Positions 37,528 through 45,193 of a stretch of DNA of 64,000 nt are shown here, one piece after another (position 1 is the stretch's first letter; each line of letters opens with the position of its first letter). The stretch comes from Phycisphaeraceae bacterium (lineage in GTDB: Bacteria > Planctomycetota > Phycisphaerae > Phycisphaerales > UBA1924): the NCBI GenBank assembly GCA_019636565.1, contig JAHBXG010000011.1, forward strand, positions 1-64,000, read 5' to 3'. The notes under the pieces are model-generated. The model saw only the letters and a list, made by a program, of their open reading frames with translations. It did no database searches and had not been told where the DNA came from. The position numbers and the translations under genes were made by a program.

Positions 37528-37567
37528 TCGACGGCCTGCCTTCGCCATGGCAAGAAACCGGCATGCT

Positions 37568-37600
37568 GCGCGGCTGGCCGCGCCTCAAGTCCGGCCAGCC
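37568..37600. repeat. Overlapping inverted repeats after floA
   Basis: GCGCGG-CTGG-CCGCGC forms one hairpin, and GGCTGGCC pairs alternatively with GGCCAGCC about 20 bp on. The two structures are mutually exclusive. They lie 41 bp after the floA stop and before the stronger bidirectional terminator. Confidence 0.4.
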
Positions 37601-37639
37601 GATTACAAGCGCCCATCCTCCTCGCATCTGCAAAAAGCC

Positions 37640-37668
37640 ACAAGGCCCGCGAAGTTCGCGGGCCTTGT
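37640..37668. terminator. Bidirectional terminator between floA and exported protein
   Basis: ACAAGGCCCGCGAA and TTCGCGGGCCTTGT form a nearly perfect 14-bp stem with a single central base. The minus strand continues GGCTTTTTG, making it a good intrinsic terminator for the leftward sorting-tail gene; on the plus strand AACATTTTCT follows. Confidence 0.8.
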
Positions 37669-37708
37669 AACATTTTCTCTTCCCTGACTCGGCCCAAACT
37701 CGAACAAA

Positions 37709-38401
37709 TTAGCGACGGCGGCGGACGGCGATCAGACCGCCAAGACCCAGAAGCGCCATCGACGCGGGCGTCGGAACCAACTGGCCAGCCACACCAACGG
37801 AGATCTCGCGGAAGTCCGCGTCCATATTGGAGTTGACAGGCTCAGAGAGATGAATCTGAACGATCGAACCATCGAGCGGCTGAAGCGCCATCGGAGCGCC
37901 CATGTTCCACGAGCCGGTTTCGCCGGTGAAGATGCCGCCAATGCGGGGGGCGGGGGTCAGCATCGCACCGCTGATCGCACCGTTGAAGAACACCGCTCCG
38001 CCGAACATCACCCAGTCACCGGTCAAATTACCGGTGAGCGTGTTGCCAAGCGTGTCGGTCGCGGTGAACGAACCAGCGCCCGAAGCCATGTTGCCTGCGC
38101 GGCCGAAGAAGGACAGGTCGATGTGGAAGCCCGCGATCGTGCGGCTGGTAAAGCCGGCGTTGAACACAGCGGTGCCAGCACCCGGATTCGGCACCAGACT
38201 GACGCTGCCGTCGGTCTGAAGTGGACCCGCCGAAACGGCGTTGGCCTGGAACTGCCCGGTATCCCCGATCGGGTTGTAGGCGTATTGGCCAGAAAGGTTT
38301 GTATACGTAAAAGTCACAAGCGGACCGGCCGACGCAAGGCTCGCAAGCCCCATCGCCAATCCCGCCGCAACACCCAGCTTTGTCTTATTCAATGTCTTCA
38401 C
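37709..38401 (-). CDS. PEP-CTERM-like exported protein (copy 1)
   Basis: A 230-residue exported protein. The start is a GTG 5 nt behind AGGAG, giving VKTLNKTKLG and a signal peptide ending ASLASAG. The body is glycine-rich and beta-like. The C-terminus QLVPTPASMALLGLGGLIAVRRRR has the three-part sorting signal: a VPTPAS motif, a TM stretch and an Arg tail. It shares TFTYTNLxGxYA, TDGSVS, PGAGTAVFN and GDWxxFGGAxFFNGAIS with the next gene, so the two are paralogues. No exosortase is in the window. Confidence 0.88.
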   Translation of the reverse strand: MKTLNKTKLGVAAGLAMGLASLASAGPLVTFTYTNLSGQYAYNPIGDTGQFQANAVSAGPLQTDGSVSLVPNPGAGTAVFNAGFTSRTIAGFHIDLSFFGRAGNMASGAGSFTATDTLGNTLTGNLTGDWVMFGGAVFFNGAISGAMLTPAPRIGGIFTGETGSWNMGAPMALQPLDGSIVQIHLSEPVNSNMDADFREISVGVAGQLVPTPASMALLGLGGLIAVRRRR

Positions 38402-38649
38402 CACTGCTCCTCTCCCATCCTCTTGGAGGACAGCCACCTCAATGACTGGTCCCTGCACAAAACCCAAGAGACCCGGCCGGCCGCCAACGGACGCGACCAC
38501 AAAGTCCGGGACTCTCCCACGTGTCAAACATGCACCAGGCCGCAGAATCGGCAAGGCAACTGATGTGAAAAGTTGGCGTTGCTTGAGAAATTCGATCGAA
38601 CGCGCATACCTTGCGTACTTACCGGACCTGCCCGCGCGAGGCGATTGTG

Positions 38650-38685
38650 CCCAAAAACAAACAAGGCCGACTCCAGGTCGGCCTT
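38650..38685 (-). terminator. Rho-independent terminator of copy 2
   Basis: AAGGCCGAC and GTCGGCCTT pair over 9 bp with the loop TCCAG, and the minus strand continues TTTGTTTTTGG. It ends the second sorting-tail gene, so the two paralogues are separately terminated. Confidence 0.8.
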
Positions 38686-38710
38686 TGTTCGATTGTTGTG
38701 ATTTCAGGAC

Positions 38711-39385
38711 TTACCGACGGCGACGGCCGGCGATCAGGCCGCCAAGCCCAAGAAGCGCTATCGAAGCCGGGGTCGGAACCAACTGGCCCGCCACACCGGT
38801 GGAAACACCGTTGAACGAGTTGTTGAAGAAGCCCCCGGGCGAATCGAGAAACAGCTGCACCAGCGAACCATCCAGCGGCTGGCCCGGCACATCGGTCGCG
38901 AAGAAGCCGGAGTTACCAACGAACGCACCGGCGAGCACCGGGACAAAGAAGCTGTTCGAGATCGCGCCGTTGAAGAACGTCGCTCCACCGAAATTGATCC
39001 AGTCGCCAGACAAATCTCCCTCAAGGCGATTGCCGAGAGTGTCGGTGATCGTGAAGTGGCCGGCGCCCTGTGCCGTGCCGAACACGTTGTTCTTATTAAA
39101 CACCGATAGATTCAGCACGAAGTCGGCATTCGAACCACCGAAAAACCCGGGGTTGAACACCGCCGTGCCCGCGCCAGGGCCGACGAGACGGGAAACGGAT
39201 CCGTCTGTTCTCAGTCCGCCCGCGTTCACTGCAAGCGCCGAGAAGTTGCCGGTGCCGTTTCCGTTGTCCGCGTACAGACCATTCAGGTTCGTATACGTAA
39301 AGGTCACGAGCGGACCCGCAACCGCAGAACCTGCGGCGACGGCCATGCTCAATGTACCGAGAGCGATCGCTTGAAAAGTGCGCAC
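38711..39385 (-). CDS. PEP-CTERM-like exported protein (copy 2)
   Basis: A 224-residue paralogue of the neighbouring gene. The signal peptide is MRTFQAIALGTLSMAVAAGSAVAG, a Gly/Asn/Phe-rich beta body follows, and the tail is QLVPTPASIALLGLGGLIAGRRRR. The conserved core with copy 1 runs almost the full length with one gap region (about 85-100). An upstream GAGAGAGG purine stretch provides the ribosome site. Surface display or release through an exosortase-like enzyme is the family expectation. Confidence 0.88.
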   Translation of the reverse strand: MRTFQAIALGTLSMAVAAGSAVAGPLVTFTYTNLNGLYADNGNGTGNFSALAVNAGGLRTDGSVSRLVGPGAGTAVFNPGFFGGSNADFVLNLSVFNKNNVFGTAQGAGHFTITDTLGNRLEGDLSGDWINFGGATFFNGAISNSFFVPVLAGAFVGNSGFFATDVPGQPLDGSLVQLFLDSPGGFFNNSFNGVSTGVAGQLVPTPASIALLGLGGLIAGRRRR

Positions 39386-39605
39386 TGAAATAATCCTCTC
39401 TCTCTAGGGCCCCCACCGTCCTCCACCGCCAAACGGAAACATGACGGGCGGCTAGGGGCCAGCCTCCGGACCCTATTGTCACCAGAACCTGCGGTTTTGC
39501 AAGGCGGAGTCGGTGGTTTTCGCAGTTTTTCTTGCCTGTTACTTACCCGTAATTCGGGCTTTGTCAGGTACGAACGCGTTATTGACAAGCGCTCGGGTGT
39601 TTTAT

Positions 39606-39977
39606 CGCATGCATCTTCGCAGAGGTCCGCGGCGGCTCTTCGGTCCTAGGTCCGAGAACGCCAAGTTCACCCAGAATCGGTCACGCTCCGTTCTCGATTC
39701 ATCCTTGACGCGGGCAGGTCGGGTCCGAGGGACCCGCTCCGAAATTCCGTTCGGCTTTGCCCGGACTCCGGCCGCGCCGGTGTCCATGCGTCGTCATGAA
39801 CCGAAAAGTTCCGATGTGGCCGGCGGCTCTTCCATGCCGCCTGCCTCGGCAGGGTTCCCTCCCGCTGCCGGATGAGGCGTGACCGAACTCTGCGCCCCAG
39901 TCGTTCGCGGCGAACAACCGGAGCATTTTCCCGGGGCGTGCTTGTGCTCGCCGCGGGCCTCTGCGAAGACGCACACG
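39606..39977. ncRNA. Candidate structured RNA (or MITE-like element) closed by a 28-bp helix
   Basis: No gene is convincing between nrdJ and the sorting-tail gene (39386-39997). Within it, 39606-39634 pairs with 39949-39977. Read as minus-strand RNA this gives 20 consecutive pairs (three G.U), one A.C mismatch, then 8 more. Inside lie further stems: 39653-39660/39689-39696, 39721-39726/39730-39735, 39763-39772/39776-39785, 39822-39827/39836-39841, 39848-39854/39861-39869, 39893-39898/39933-39938 and 39900-39907/39911-39918. Wobble pairs favour the minus strand by about four to two, but a TTGACA at 39582-39587 would suit plus-strand transcription. I could not find RNase P, tmRNA, SRP or 6S signatures. 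Terminal inverted repeats of a small transposable element are the alternative. Confidence 0.5.
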
Positions 39978-39997
39978 CGCCTTCGAATGACTCCCAT

Positions 39998-42900
39998 TCA
40001 GCTGCAGCCCATGCTCGCCCCGCAGTTGAGGCACTTGTAGCACGTGCCGCTACGAACCGTGATCGTGCCGCACCCATCGCAGGCCGGCGCATCGCCCAGG
40101 CTTTCCATGGCCGCCGAGAGCGCTGATGCCGCGACCGTCGCCACCGTCTGCGGCGCTGGCGCCAGGTGCACCTTTGCTGCGGCAACGGCGGTACCGGCCT
40201 TGGTAAATGTCTCGGCAAACGCCTGCACCGAGCGGGGCGTATCGACGGTCAGCCTGCCCGGTGCCGGATCGCGTCCGGTCGAGGGTGCATCGTGCTCGAG
40301 CGAGATGCGCACTTCATTGTTCACGGGGGACGACACTTCAGGCTCTCGCTTTGGCGCGTGGGCTTCGCGGTAGCCGGCGATGAATTGCATACCCAACCAG
40401 CGGAAGATGTAATCGACAAGGCTCTTGGCAAACGGAATATCGCGGTTCTCCGTCATGCCTGCCGGCTCGAAGCGCTGGTGGCTGAACTTGTTCACCAGGC
40501 TCTCGACCGGGACGCCGTATTGCAGCGCGACCGAAACGGCTGTGCCCAGCGAATCCATCAGGCCGCCGATGGTCGAGCCTTCCTTGCTCATGGTGATGAA
40601 CAACTCGCCCGGCCTGCCATCTTCATAGAGGCCGACCGACAGATAGCCCTCGTGACCGGCCACGTTGAACTTGTGGGTGAGGCTCGGGCGGGTATCGGGC
40701 AGACGCCGACGCATTGGACGGTGCACGATCTGCACCTGCGTCTCGACCACCACGCGCTCGTTGCCAACCTGGACAGCGCTCGCCATGCGGGCGACATCTC
40801 CGGCGACTTCGGCGCGAGCTTCGGCCAATTCGTTCGCGTCTTCATCTGTGCCCGCGACGACTTCGGCTTCCACCTTCTTCTCGTCGTCCTTCTTGAGTTC
40901 GCTCTTGGCTTCGTCGGCGGTGGCGCTGAGGGGCTGGCTGAGTTTGCAGCCGTCGCGGTAGAGCGCGTTGGCCTTCAGGCCGAGTTCCCACGAAAGGCGG
41001 TAGCACGACTTGATATCGTCCACCGTCGCCTCGGTGGGCAAGTTGATGGTCTTGCTGATCGCGCCGCTGATGAAAGGCTGTGCCGCGGCCATCATGCGGA
41101 TGTGGCCCTCGGCAGCGATGAAACGCTGGCCGAGCCGGCCGCACTTGTTGGCGCAATCGAAGACAGGGAGGTGCTCGGCCTTGAGCTGCGGAGCGCCCTC
41201 GATGGTTTGCGTGCCGCAGATCGCGCGGTTCAGACCCTCGATCTGCACATCGCTCAGCCCCAAGTGCTTGAGCAGGTTGAACGAGTAGTCGGCCCGTGCC
41301 GCGGCAGGATCAACACCCAGCAGTTTGAGAGTTTCCTCCCCCACTGCAAACGCGCCCATGGCGAACGACAGTTCGAACATCGAGGGCAGACTCATCGTGA
41401 TGTTCTGCACTTCGTCCTCGGTCACGCCCTTGCTGCGCAGGAGCGACGAGAGCGTCATGTTCGTCTTAAGCCCTCCGACATCGGGCGGGATCGCAATATT
41501 GAGATGCAGCGCGCCCAGCAGAAATTCCATGATCTCCTTGATGTGATCATCGGAGTACGCGAGCGCCTTCAACGCCGGGCGGACCGACTCATTGGCGATT
41601 TTGAAATAGCCTCCGCCCGCCAATTTCTTGAACTTAACGAGCGCGAAGTCGGGCTCGACGCCGGTGGTGTCGCAATCCATCAGCAGGCCGATCGTGCCGG
41701 TGGGCGCGATGACGGTCGTCTGGGCGTTGCGGTATCCGTAGCGAGTGCCCTCGGTGAGCGCATCATCCCACGCGACGACGGCGTGATCGAGGATCTGTTC
41801 GGCGTTGGCAAGCGCGATCTTGCCGGCCTTGAAGATCTTGTGATCGATCGGCACGGGCCGGATTCGCAGATTCTCGTACGACTCGCTGTCGCGCGATTCG
41901 CCGTATGCCGCGAGACGGTGATTGCGGATGACCCGCAGCATGTTGTTCTTGTCGGGGCCGTAGCCGGGGAAGGGTCCGTGCTCGGCCGCCATGAGGGCGC
42001 TCAGGCGATAGGAGCGGCCGGTCAGAATCGAAGAGAGCGTGGCGCAGAGTGCGCGGGCCTCTTCGCTGTCGTACGGAATGCCGGCCTGCATCAGCATGGC
42101 GCCGAGATTCGCGTAGCCCAGCCCCAGCGTGCGGTACTTCCACGAGAGTTCCGCGATGGGCTTACTCGGGAATGCGGCCATCAGCACGCTGATTTCCAGC
42201 ACCATCGTCCACAGGTCGATCGCGTGTTCGTAGCGCTCGACATCAAAGGTCCGGGCCTCGGAGTCATAAAACTTCAGAACGTTCAGCGAAGCGAGGTTGC
42301 ACGCCGTGTTGTCGAGGAACATGTACTCGGAGCAGGGGTTGCTCGCGTTGATGCGCCCCGCGCTCGGGCAGGTGTGCCACGCGTTGATCGTTCCGTCGAA
42401 CTGCACACCCGGGTCGGCGCAGCGCCATGCCGCGAAGCCGATCTGCTCCCACAGGTTGCTCGCCTTGAACGTGCGAGCCACCTTGCCGCTGACGCGCCAG
42501 TTGGTGCTCCAGTCGCCATCCTTATCAAGCGCATCGAAGAACGAATCGGGGATGCGGACGGAGTTGTTGCTGTTCTGCCCGCTGACGGTGTAGTAGGCCT
42601 CGCCGTTGAAGTCGTAGTCGAGTTTGAGTTTGAGGCGCTCGCTGGTCTCGGCCAGTTCGGGGCTGCCCTTCTTGAGGACCTTCATGCCCTCAACCATGGC
42701 CGCGACCTTGATCTCCTCGCGGACTTTCCAATTGATGAAAGTCTCGATGTCCGGATGATCCATATCGAGGCAGACCATCTTGGCGGCGCGCCGGGTTGTG
42801 CCGCCGCTCTTGACCGCGCTCGCGGCACGATCGCCGATGCGGAGCCACGACATCAGGCCGCTGGACTTGCCGCCACCCGAAAGTTTCTCGCCCTCTCCCC

Positions 42901-43531
42901 GCAGCGAACTGAAGTTGGTGCCGGTGCCGCTGCCGTACTTGAAGAGGCGGGCTTCGCGGACCCACAGGTCCATGATGCCGCCTTCACCGACGAGATCGTC
43001 ATCGACGCTTTGGATAAAGCAGGCGTGGGGCTGCGGGTGCGTGTACGCATCGCTCGCGAGCGTGACGGCGCCGGTCTTGGGGTCGGCGACGAAGTGGCCT
43101 TGTGCCGGGCCGCTGATGCCGTAGGCGAAATTGAGCCCGGTGTTGAACCACTGCGGGCTGTTGGGCGCGCAGATCTGGTGCACCATCATGTACGCGAGTT
43201 CGTCGTAGAACGCCTGCGCATCGGCGGCGGAATCAAAGTATCCGTGCTTCTCGCCCCAGAAGCGCCAGCAACCGGCGAGGCGGTGGATCACCTGCTTCGC
43301 GGATTTCTCCGGCCCGGTGCCGCCGCCTTCGACGGGCACGCCGGCCTTGCGAAAGTACTTGCTGACCATGATGTCGGTCGCAAGCTGCGACCAACTCTCG
43401 GGGACTTCGGCGTCTTTCATCTCGAAGACGACCGAGCCATCTGGATTGGAGATTTTCGACGACCGCTTCACCCACTTGACGGAGGCGAAGGGGTCGGAAT
43501 TTGCAGAAGTGAAGCGGCGAGAAATCTTCAT
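39998..43531 (-). CDS. nrdJ: Vitamin B12-dependent ribonucleotide reductase (class II)
   Basis: Adenosylcobalamin-dependent reductase supplying deoxyribonucleotides with or without oxygen. The 1177-residue chain has the N-terminal reductase part (PQWFNTGLNFAYG; HACFIQSVDDDL; LFKYGSGTGTNFSSLR), the NxCxE-type active-site loop ASNPCSEYMFLDNTACNLASLN, and the finger-loop PTGTIGLLMDCDTTGVEPD. A TSCPD-like region (VGLYEDGRPGELFITMSKEG) follows, and a C-terminal zinc/thiol tail CDGCG...CYKCLNCG closes the protein. Only about 40 bp separate its start from the inverted-repeat cassette, so there is no room for a B12 riboswitch directly upstream. Confidence 0.96.
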   Translation of the reverse strand: MKISRRFTSANSDPFASVKWVKRSSKISNPDGSVVFEMKDAEVPESWSQLATDIMVSKYFRKAGVPVEGGGTGPEKSAKQVIHRLAGCWRFWGEKHGYFDSAADAQAFYDELAYMMVHQICAPNSPQWFNTGLNFAYGISGPAQGHFVADPKTGAVTLASDAYTHPQPHACFIQSVDDDLVGEGGIMDLWVREARLFKYGSGTGTNFSSLRGEGEKLSGGGKSSGLMSWLRIGDRAASAVKSGGTTRRAAKMVCLDMDHPDIETFINWKVREEIKVAAMVEGMKVLKKGSPELAETSERLKLKLDYDFNGEAYYTVSGQNSNNSVRIPDSFFDALDKDGDWSTNWRVSGKVARTFKASNLWEQIGFAAWRCADPGVQFDGTINAWHTCPSAGRINASNPCSEYMFLDNTACNLASLNVLKFYDSEARTFDVERYEHAIDLWTMVLEISVLMAAFPSKPIAELSWKYRTLGLGYANLGAMLMQAGIPYDSEEARALCATLSSILTGRSYRLSALMAAEHGPFPGYGPDKNNMLRVIRNHRLAAYGESRDSESYENLRIRPVPIDHKIFKAGKIALANAEQILDHAVVAWDDALTEGTRYGYRNAQTTVIAPTGTIGLLMDCDTTGVEPDFALVKFKKLAGGGYFKIANESVRPALKALAYSDDHIKEIMEFLLGALHLNIAIPPDVGGLKTNMTLSSLLRSKGVTEDEVQNITMSLPSMFELSFAMGAFAVGEETLKLLGVDPAAARADYSFNLLKHLGLSDVQIEGLNRAICGTQTIEGAPQLKAEHLPVFDCANKCGRLGQRFIAAEGHIRMMAAAQPFISGAISKTINLPTEATVDDIKSCYRLSWELGLKANALYRDGCKLSQPLSATADEAKSELKKDDEKKVEAEVVAGTDEDANELAEARAEVAGDVARMASAVQVGNERVVVETQVQIVHRPMRRRLPDTRPSLTHKFNVAGHEGYLSVGLYEDGRPGELFITMSKEGSTIGGLMDSLGTAVSVALQYGVPVESLVNKFSHQRFEPAGMTENRDIPFAKSLVDYIFRWLGMQFIAGYREAHAPKREPEVSSPVNNEVRISLEHDAPSTGRDPAPGRLTVDTPRSVQAFAETFTKAGTAVAAAKVHLAPAPQTVATVAASALSAAMESLGDAPACDGCGTITVRSGTCYKCLNCGASMGCS

Positions 43532-43570
43532 GAATTGATCCGTCTTCGGTGCGTTGAGAGTTCGATGAGA

Positions 43571-44015
43571 AAGAAGGCATCAAGGCATGCGGCATCGAGG
43601 CATCTAGCCGCCGAGGCTGCGGATCAGGCCCGCGAGCACCCGTTCCGATTCATCCAATTGAGACTTGATCGTTCCGTACACCTGAGCCGTGACATATTTG
43701 AAATCCCGGGCAAAGAGAAGTTGGGTATCGAGTTGGTACAGCTCTCCCCGAGCCTGTTTGAGAAACCAGATGTAATCGCTGGTGACTCCGCGTCCGTATC
43801 CGTTTGCGATGTGACTTGCGATTGAAACCGACATTCGTCGAAGCGAAGAAATCAGCCCGAACCTCTCGGCTTCCGGCAGCGTTCCCGCGATCTCGTAGAT
43901 GACCTTTCCCAGCACGTAGGCCTTCTGCCACGCGATCAGGTCCTGATACGACTTGATTGGCTCTGACATGCTTCATCGCTCGATGCCTCGATGCCCCGTC
44001 CCTTGATGCCTTCTT
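43571..44015. mobile_element. Inverted-repeat cassette carrying a four-helix-bundle gene
   Basis: 34-bp imperfect inverted repeats (43571-43604 and 43982-44015, identical at 31 of 34 positions) bracket exactly one gene. Each arm contains GGCATCAAGG and GGCATCGAGGCATC, themselves variants of a GGCATC(A/G)AGG unit. The left arm includes the end of the enclosed gene's stop codon; the right arm ends 1 bp from the dcd stop. There is no transposase inside and no clear target duplication. It separates dcd from nrdJ. Confidence 0.7.
43604..43969 (-). CDS. Four-helix bundle protein (23S rRNA IVP family)
   Basis: A 121-residue protein of the family found in 23S rRNA intervening sequences and, as Avd, in diversity-generating retroelements. 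The hallmarks are SYQDLIAWQKAYVLGKVIYE, FGLISSLRRMSVSIASHIANG and FLKQARGELYQLDTQLLFAR. Four amphipathic helices are evident. It sits between 34-bp inverted repeats and between two nucleotide-metabolism genes. No reverse transcriptase or variable repeat is nearby, so a retroelement role is unlikely; a small mobile cassette fits better. Confidence 0.85.
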   Translation of the reverse strand: MSEPIKSYQDLIAWQKAYVLGKVIYEIAGTLPEAERFGLISSLRRMSVSIASHIANGYGRGVTSDYIWFLKQARGELYQLDTQLLFARDFKYVTAQVYGTIKSQLDESERVLAGLIRSLGG

Positions 44016-44016
44016 T

Positions 44017-44595
44017 TCAGTCAACCTTCGGGAGAGTGAGTCCCGATTGGTCTTGATACTTCCCCGCCTTATCCGCGTACGACTTCTCGCACACTTCGTC
44101 GGCCTTCAGAAAAATCAACTGGGCAATCCCCTCGTTCGCGTAGACACGCGCCGGAAGAGGTGTCGTATTGCTGATCTCGAGCGTGACCTTGCCGCGCCAT
44201 TCGGGCTCGAGAGGCGTCACATTCACGATCAGGCCACAGCGGGCGTACGTGCTCTTACCGACGCAGATCGCCAGCACATCGCGTGGCACATCCAGATACT
44301 CCACCGTCTCGCAGAGCGCGAACGAGTTGGGCGGGATGATGACGTACTGCTTGTCGGCGGGGCGACCCGCGACATCGACCTCGATCATCATGTCGTCGCT
44401 GAACGCCTTGGGGTCTACGACCGCGATGTCTCCCGAGTGCGTCGCGGGCGTGAAGATCTTGAAGTGCGTGCCGACGCGCACGTCGTATCCGTAACTCGAA
44501 ACGCCGTACGAGATGCGCCCGGGCCGCTTTTTTGCTTCCTCGAATGGCTCGATCTTGACGAGCTTCTTGATTTGGCGGTCAGACAGAACAGGCAC
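44017..44595 (-). CDS. dcd: dCTP deaminase
   Basis: Deaminates dCTP to dUTP for thymidylate synthesis. The 192-residue product has the family signature [10 protein letters not shown], the substrate loop [31 protein letters not shown], and the C-terminal lid. The start is GTG with GGAG 8 nt upstream, since no in-frame ATG fits. It lies directly behind the inverted-repeat cassette. Bifunctional dCTP deaminase/dUTPases are similar in length; I cannot separate the two from sequence alone. Confidence 0.92.
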   Translation of the reverse strand: MPVLSDRQIKKLVKIEPFEEAKKRPGRISYGVSSYGYDVRVGTHFKIFTPATHSGDIAVVDPKAFSDDMMIEVDVAGRPADKQYVIIPPNSFALCETVEYLDVPRDVLAICVGKSTYARCGLIVNVTPLEPEWRGKVTLEISNTTPLPARVYANEGIAQLIFLKADEVCEKSYADKAGKYQDQSGLTLPKVD

Positions 44596-45193
44596 TGAAC
44601 ATACTCCAGACAAATCGATGCACAAACCGGCCGCCAGTGATCGCTGAGGCAGGACAAACCGGTCAAGATTGAAAACCGTTCCCGACACACCTTTGGCGGC
44701 ACTGCCACCCGAGGGCCCCCGACCCGAACGTCCACGACCCGTTCGAACGACCTGTCGAAGGACCCAGAGCATACCACTACAGATCGTGGCTGCAAGGGGA
44801 TGATAGCCCAAAATAGTGGGTATCGATTGTGATAAATCTGTCGACAACGCGCAAGAATCGTGTTTTCCAAGCCTTGCGCGGCTCATGAAATCTTCACGTT
44901 CGAGTTATCCACAGACCCTGCCGACACCACCCGACCCCTTCCGTATTTCTGCGCCACCACCCGCACTCAGACGACAGCAACCGACAGCAGAATTTTGTTC
45001 GGGTATCCCGAGCCAACAATTGTCTGTATTTCAATGCTTCGCAAGATCGCGGGATTTCTTTTGCAACGCAGCGCCCGGTGCGTTTCGTACAGTCTGCCGC
45101 CGCGGGATGGTGTGGGAGGCGGGAATCACGGGCACGCTCTACACGTCGGAGCGCCCAAAGGAATCGATTCGTGGCTTGGAGGTCGCTCGAGCG
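44596..45193. other. Divergent intergenic region dcd / FlgI-like gene
   Basis: About 600 bp between divergent starts. A consensus DnaA box TTATCCACA lies at 44905-44913. The plus frame is open through much of it, but that translation is low-complexity and lacks a start with a ribosome site. The region is likely to hold both promoters; no structured RNA is evident. Confidence 0.4.

Noticed and set aside
39513..39875. Small plus-strand protein in the nrdJ downstream gap
   Set aside because: No ribosome site and an Arg/Pro/Ser-rich translation over DNA that is better explained as paired stems.
39606..39977. RNase P RNA, tmRNA or SRP RNA
   Set aside because: The size and closing helix are suggestive, but the conserved strings of these RNAs (for example GAGGAAAGTCC, an encoded tag with a TTCGAATCC-CCA end, or GGAAGCAGC) were not found on either strand.
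43532..43570. Cobalamin riboswitch ahead of nrdJ
   Set aside because: Fewer than 40 bp separate the nrdJ start from the inverted-repeat cassette, and no B12 box was seen.
40166..43825. Very long open frame on the plus strand across nrdJ
   Set aside because: It is antisense to a fully conserved ribonucleotide reductase; such frames are expected in high-GC DNA, and its translation is Arg/His/Asp-rich without motifs.
43604..43969. Diversity-generating retroelement
   Set aside because: The Avd-like protein alone is not enough; no reverse transcriptase, template repeat or variable repeat is in the window.
44596..45193. Possible replication origin
   Set aside because: Only one consensus DnaA box, no AT-rich unwinding element, and no dnaA, dnaN or gidA nearby.
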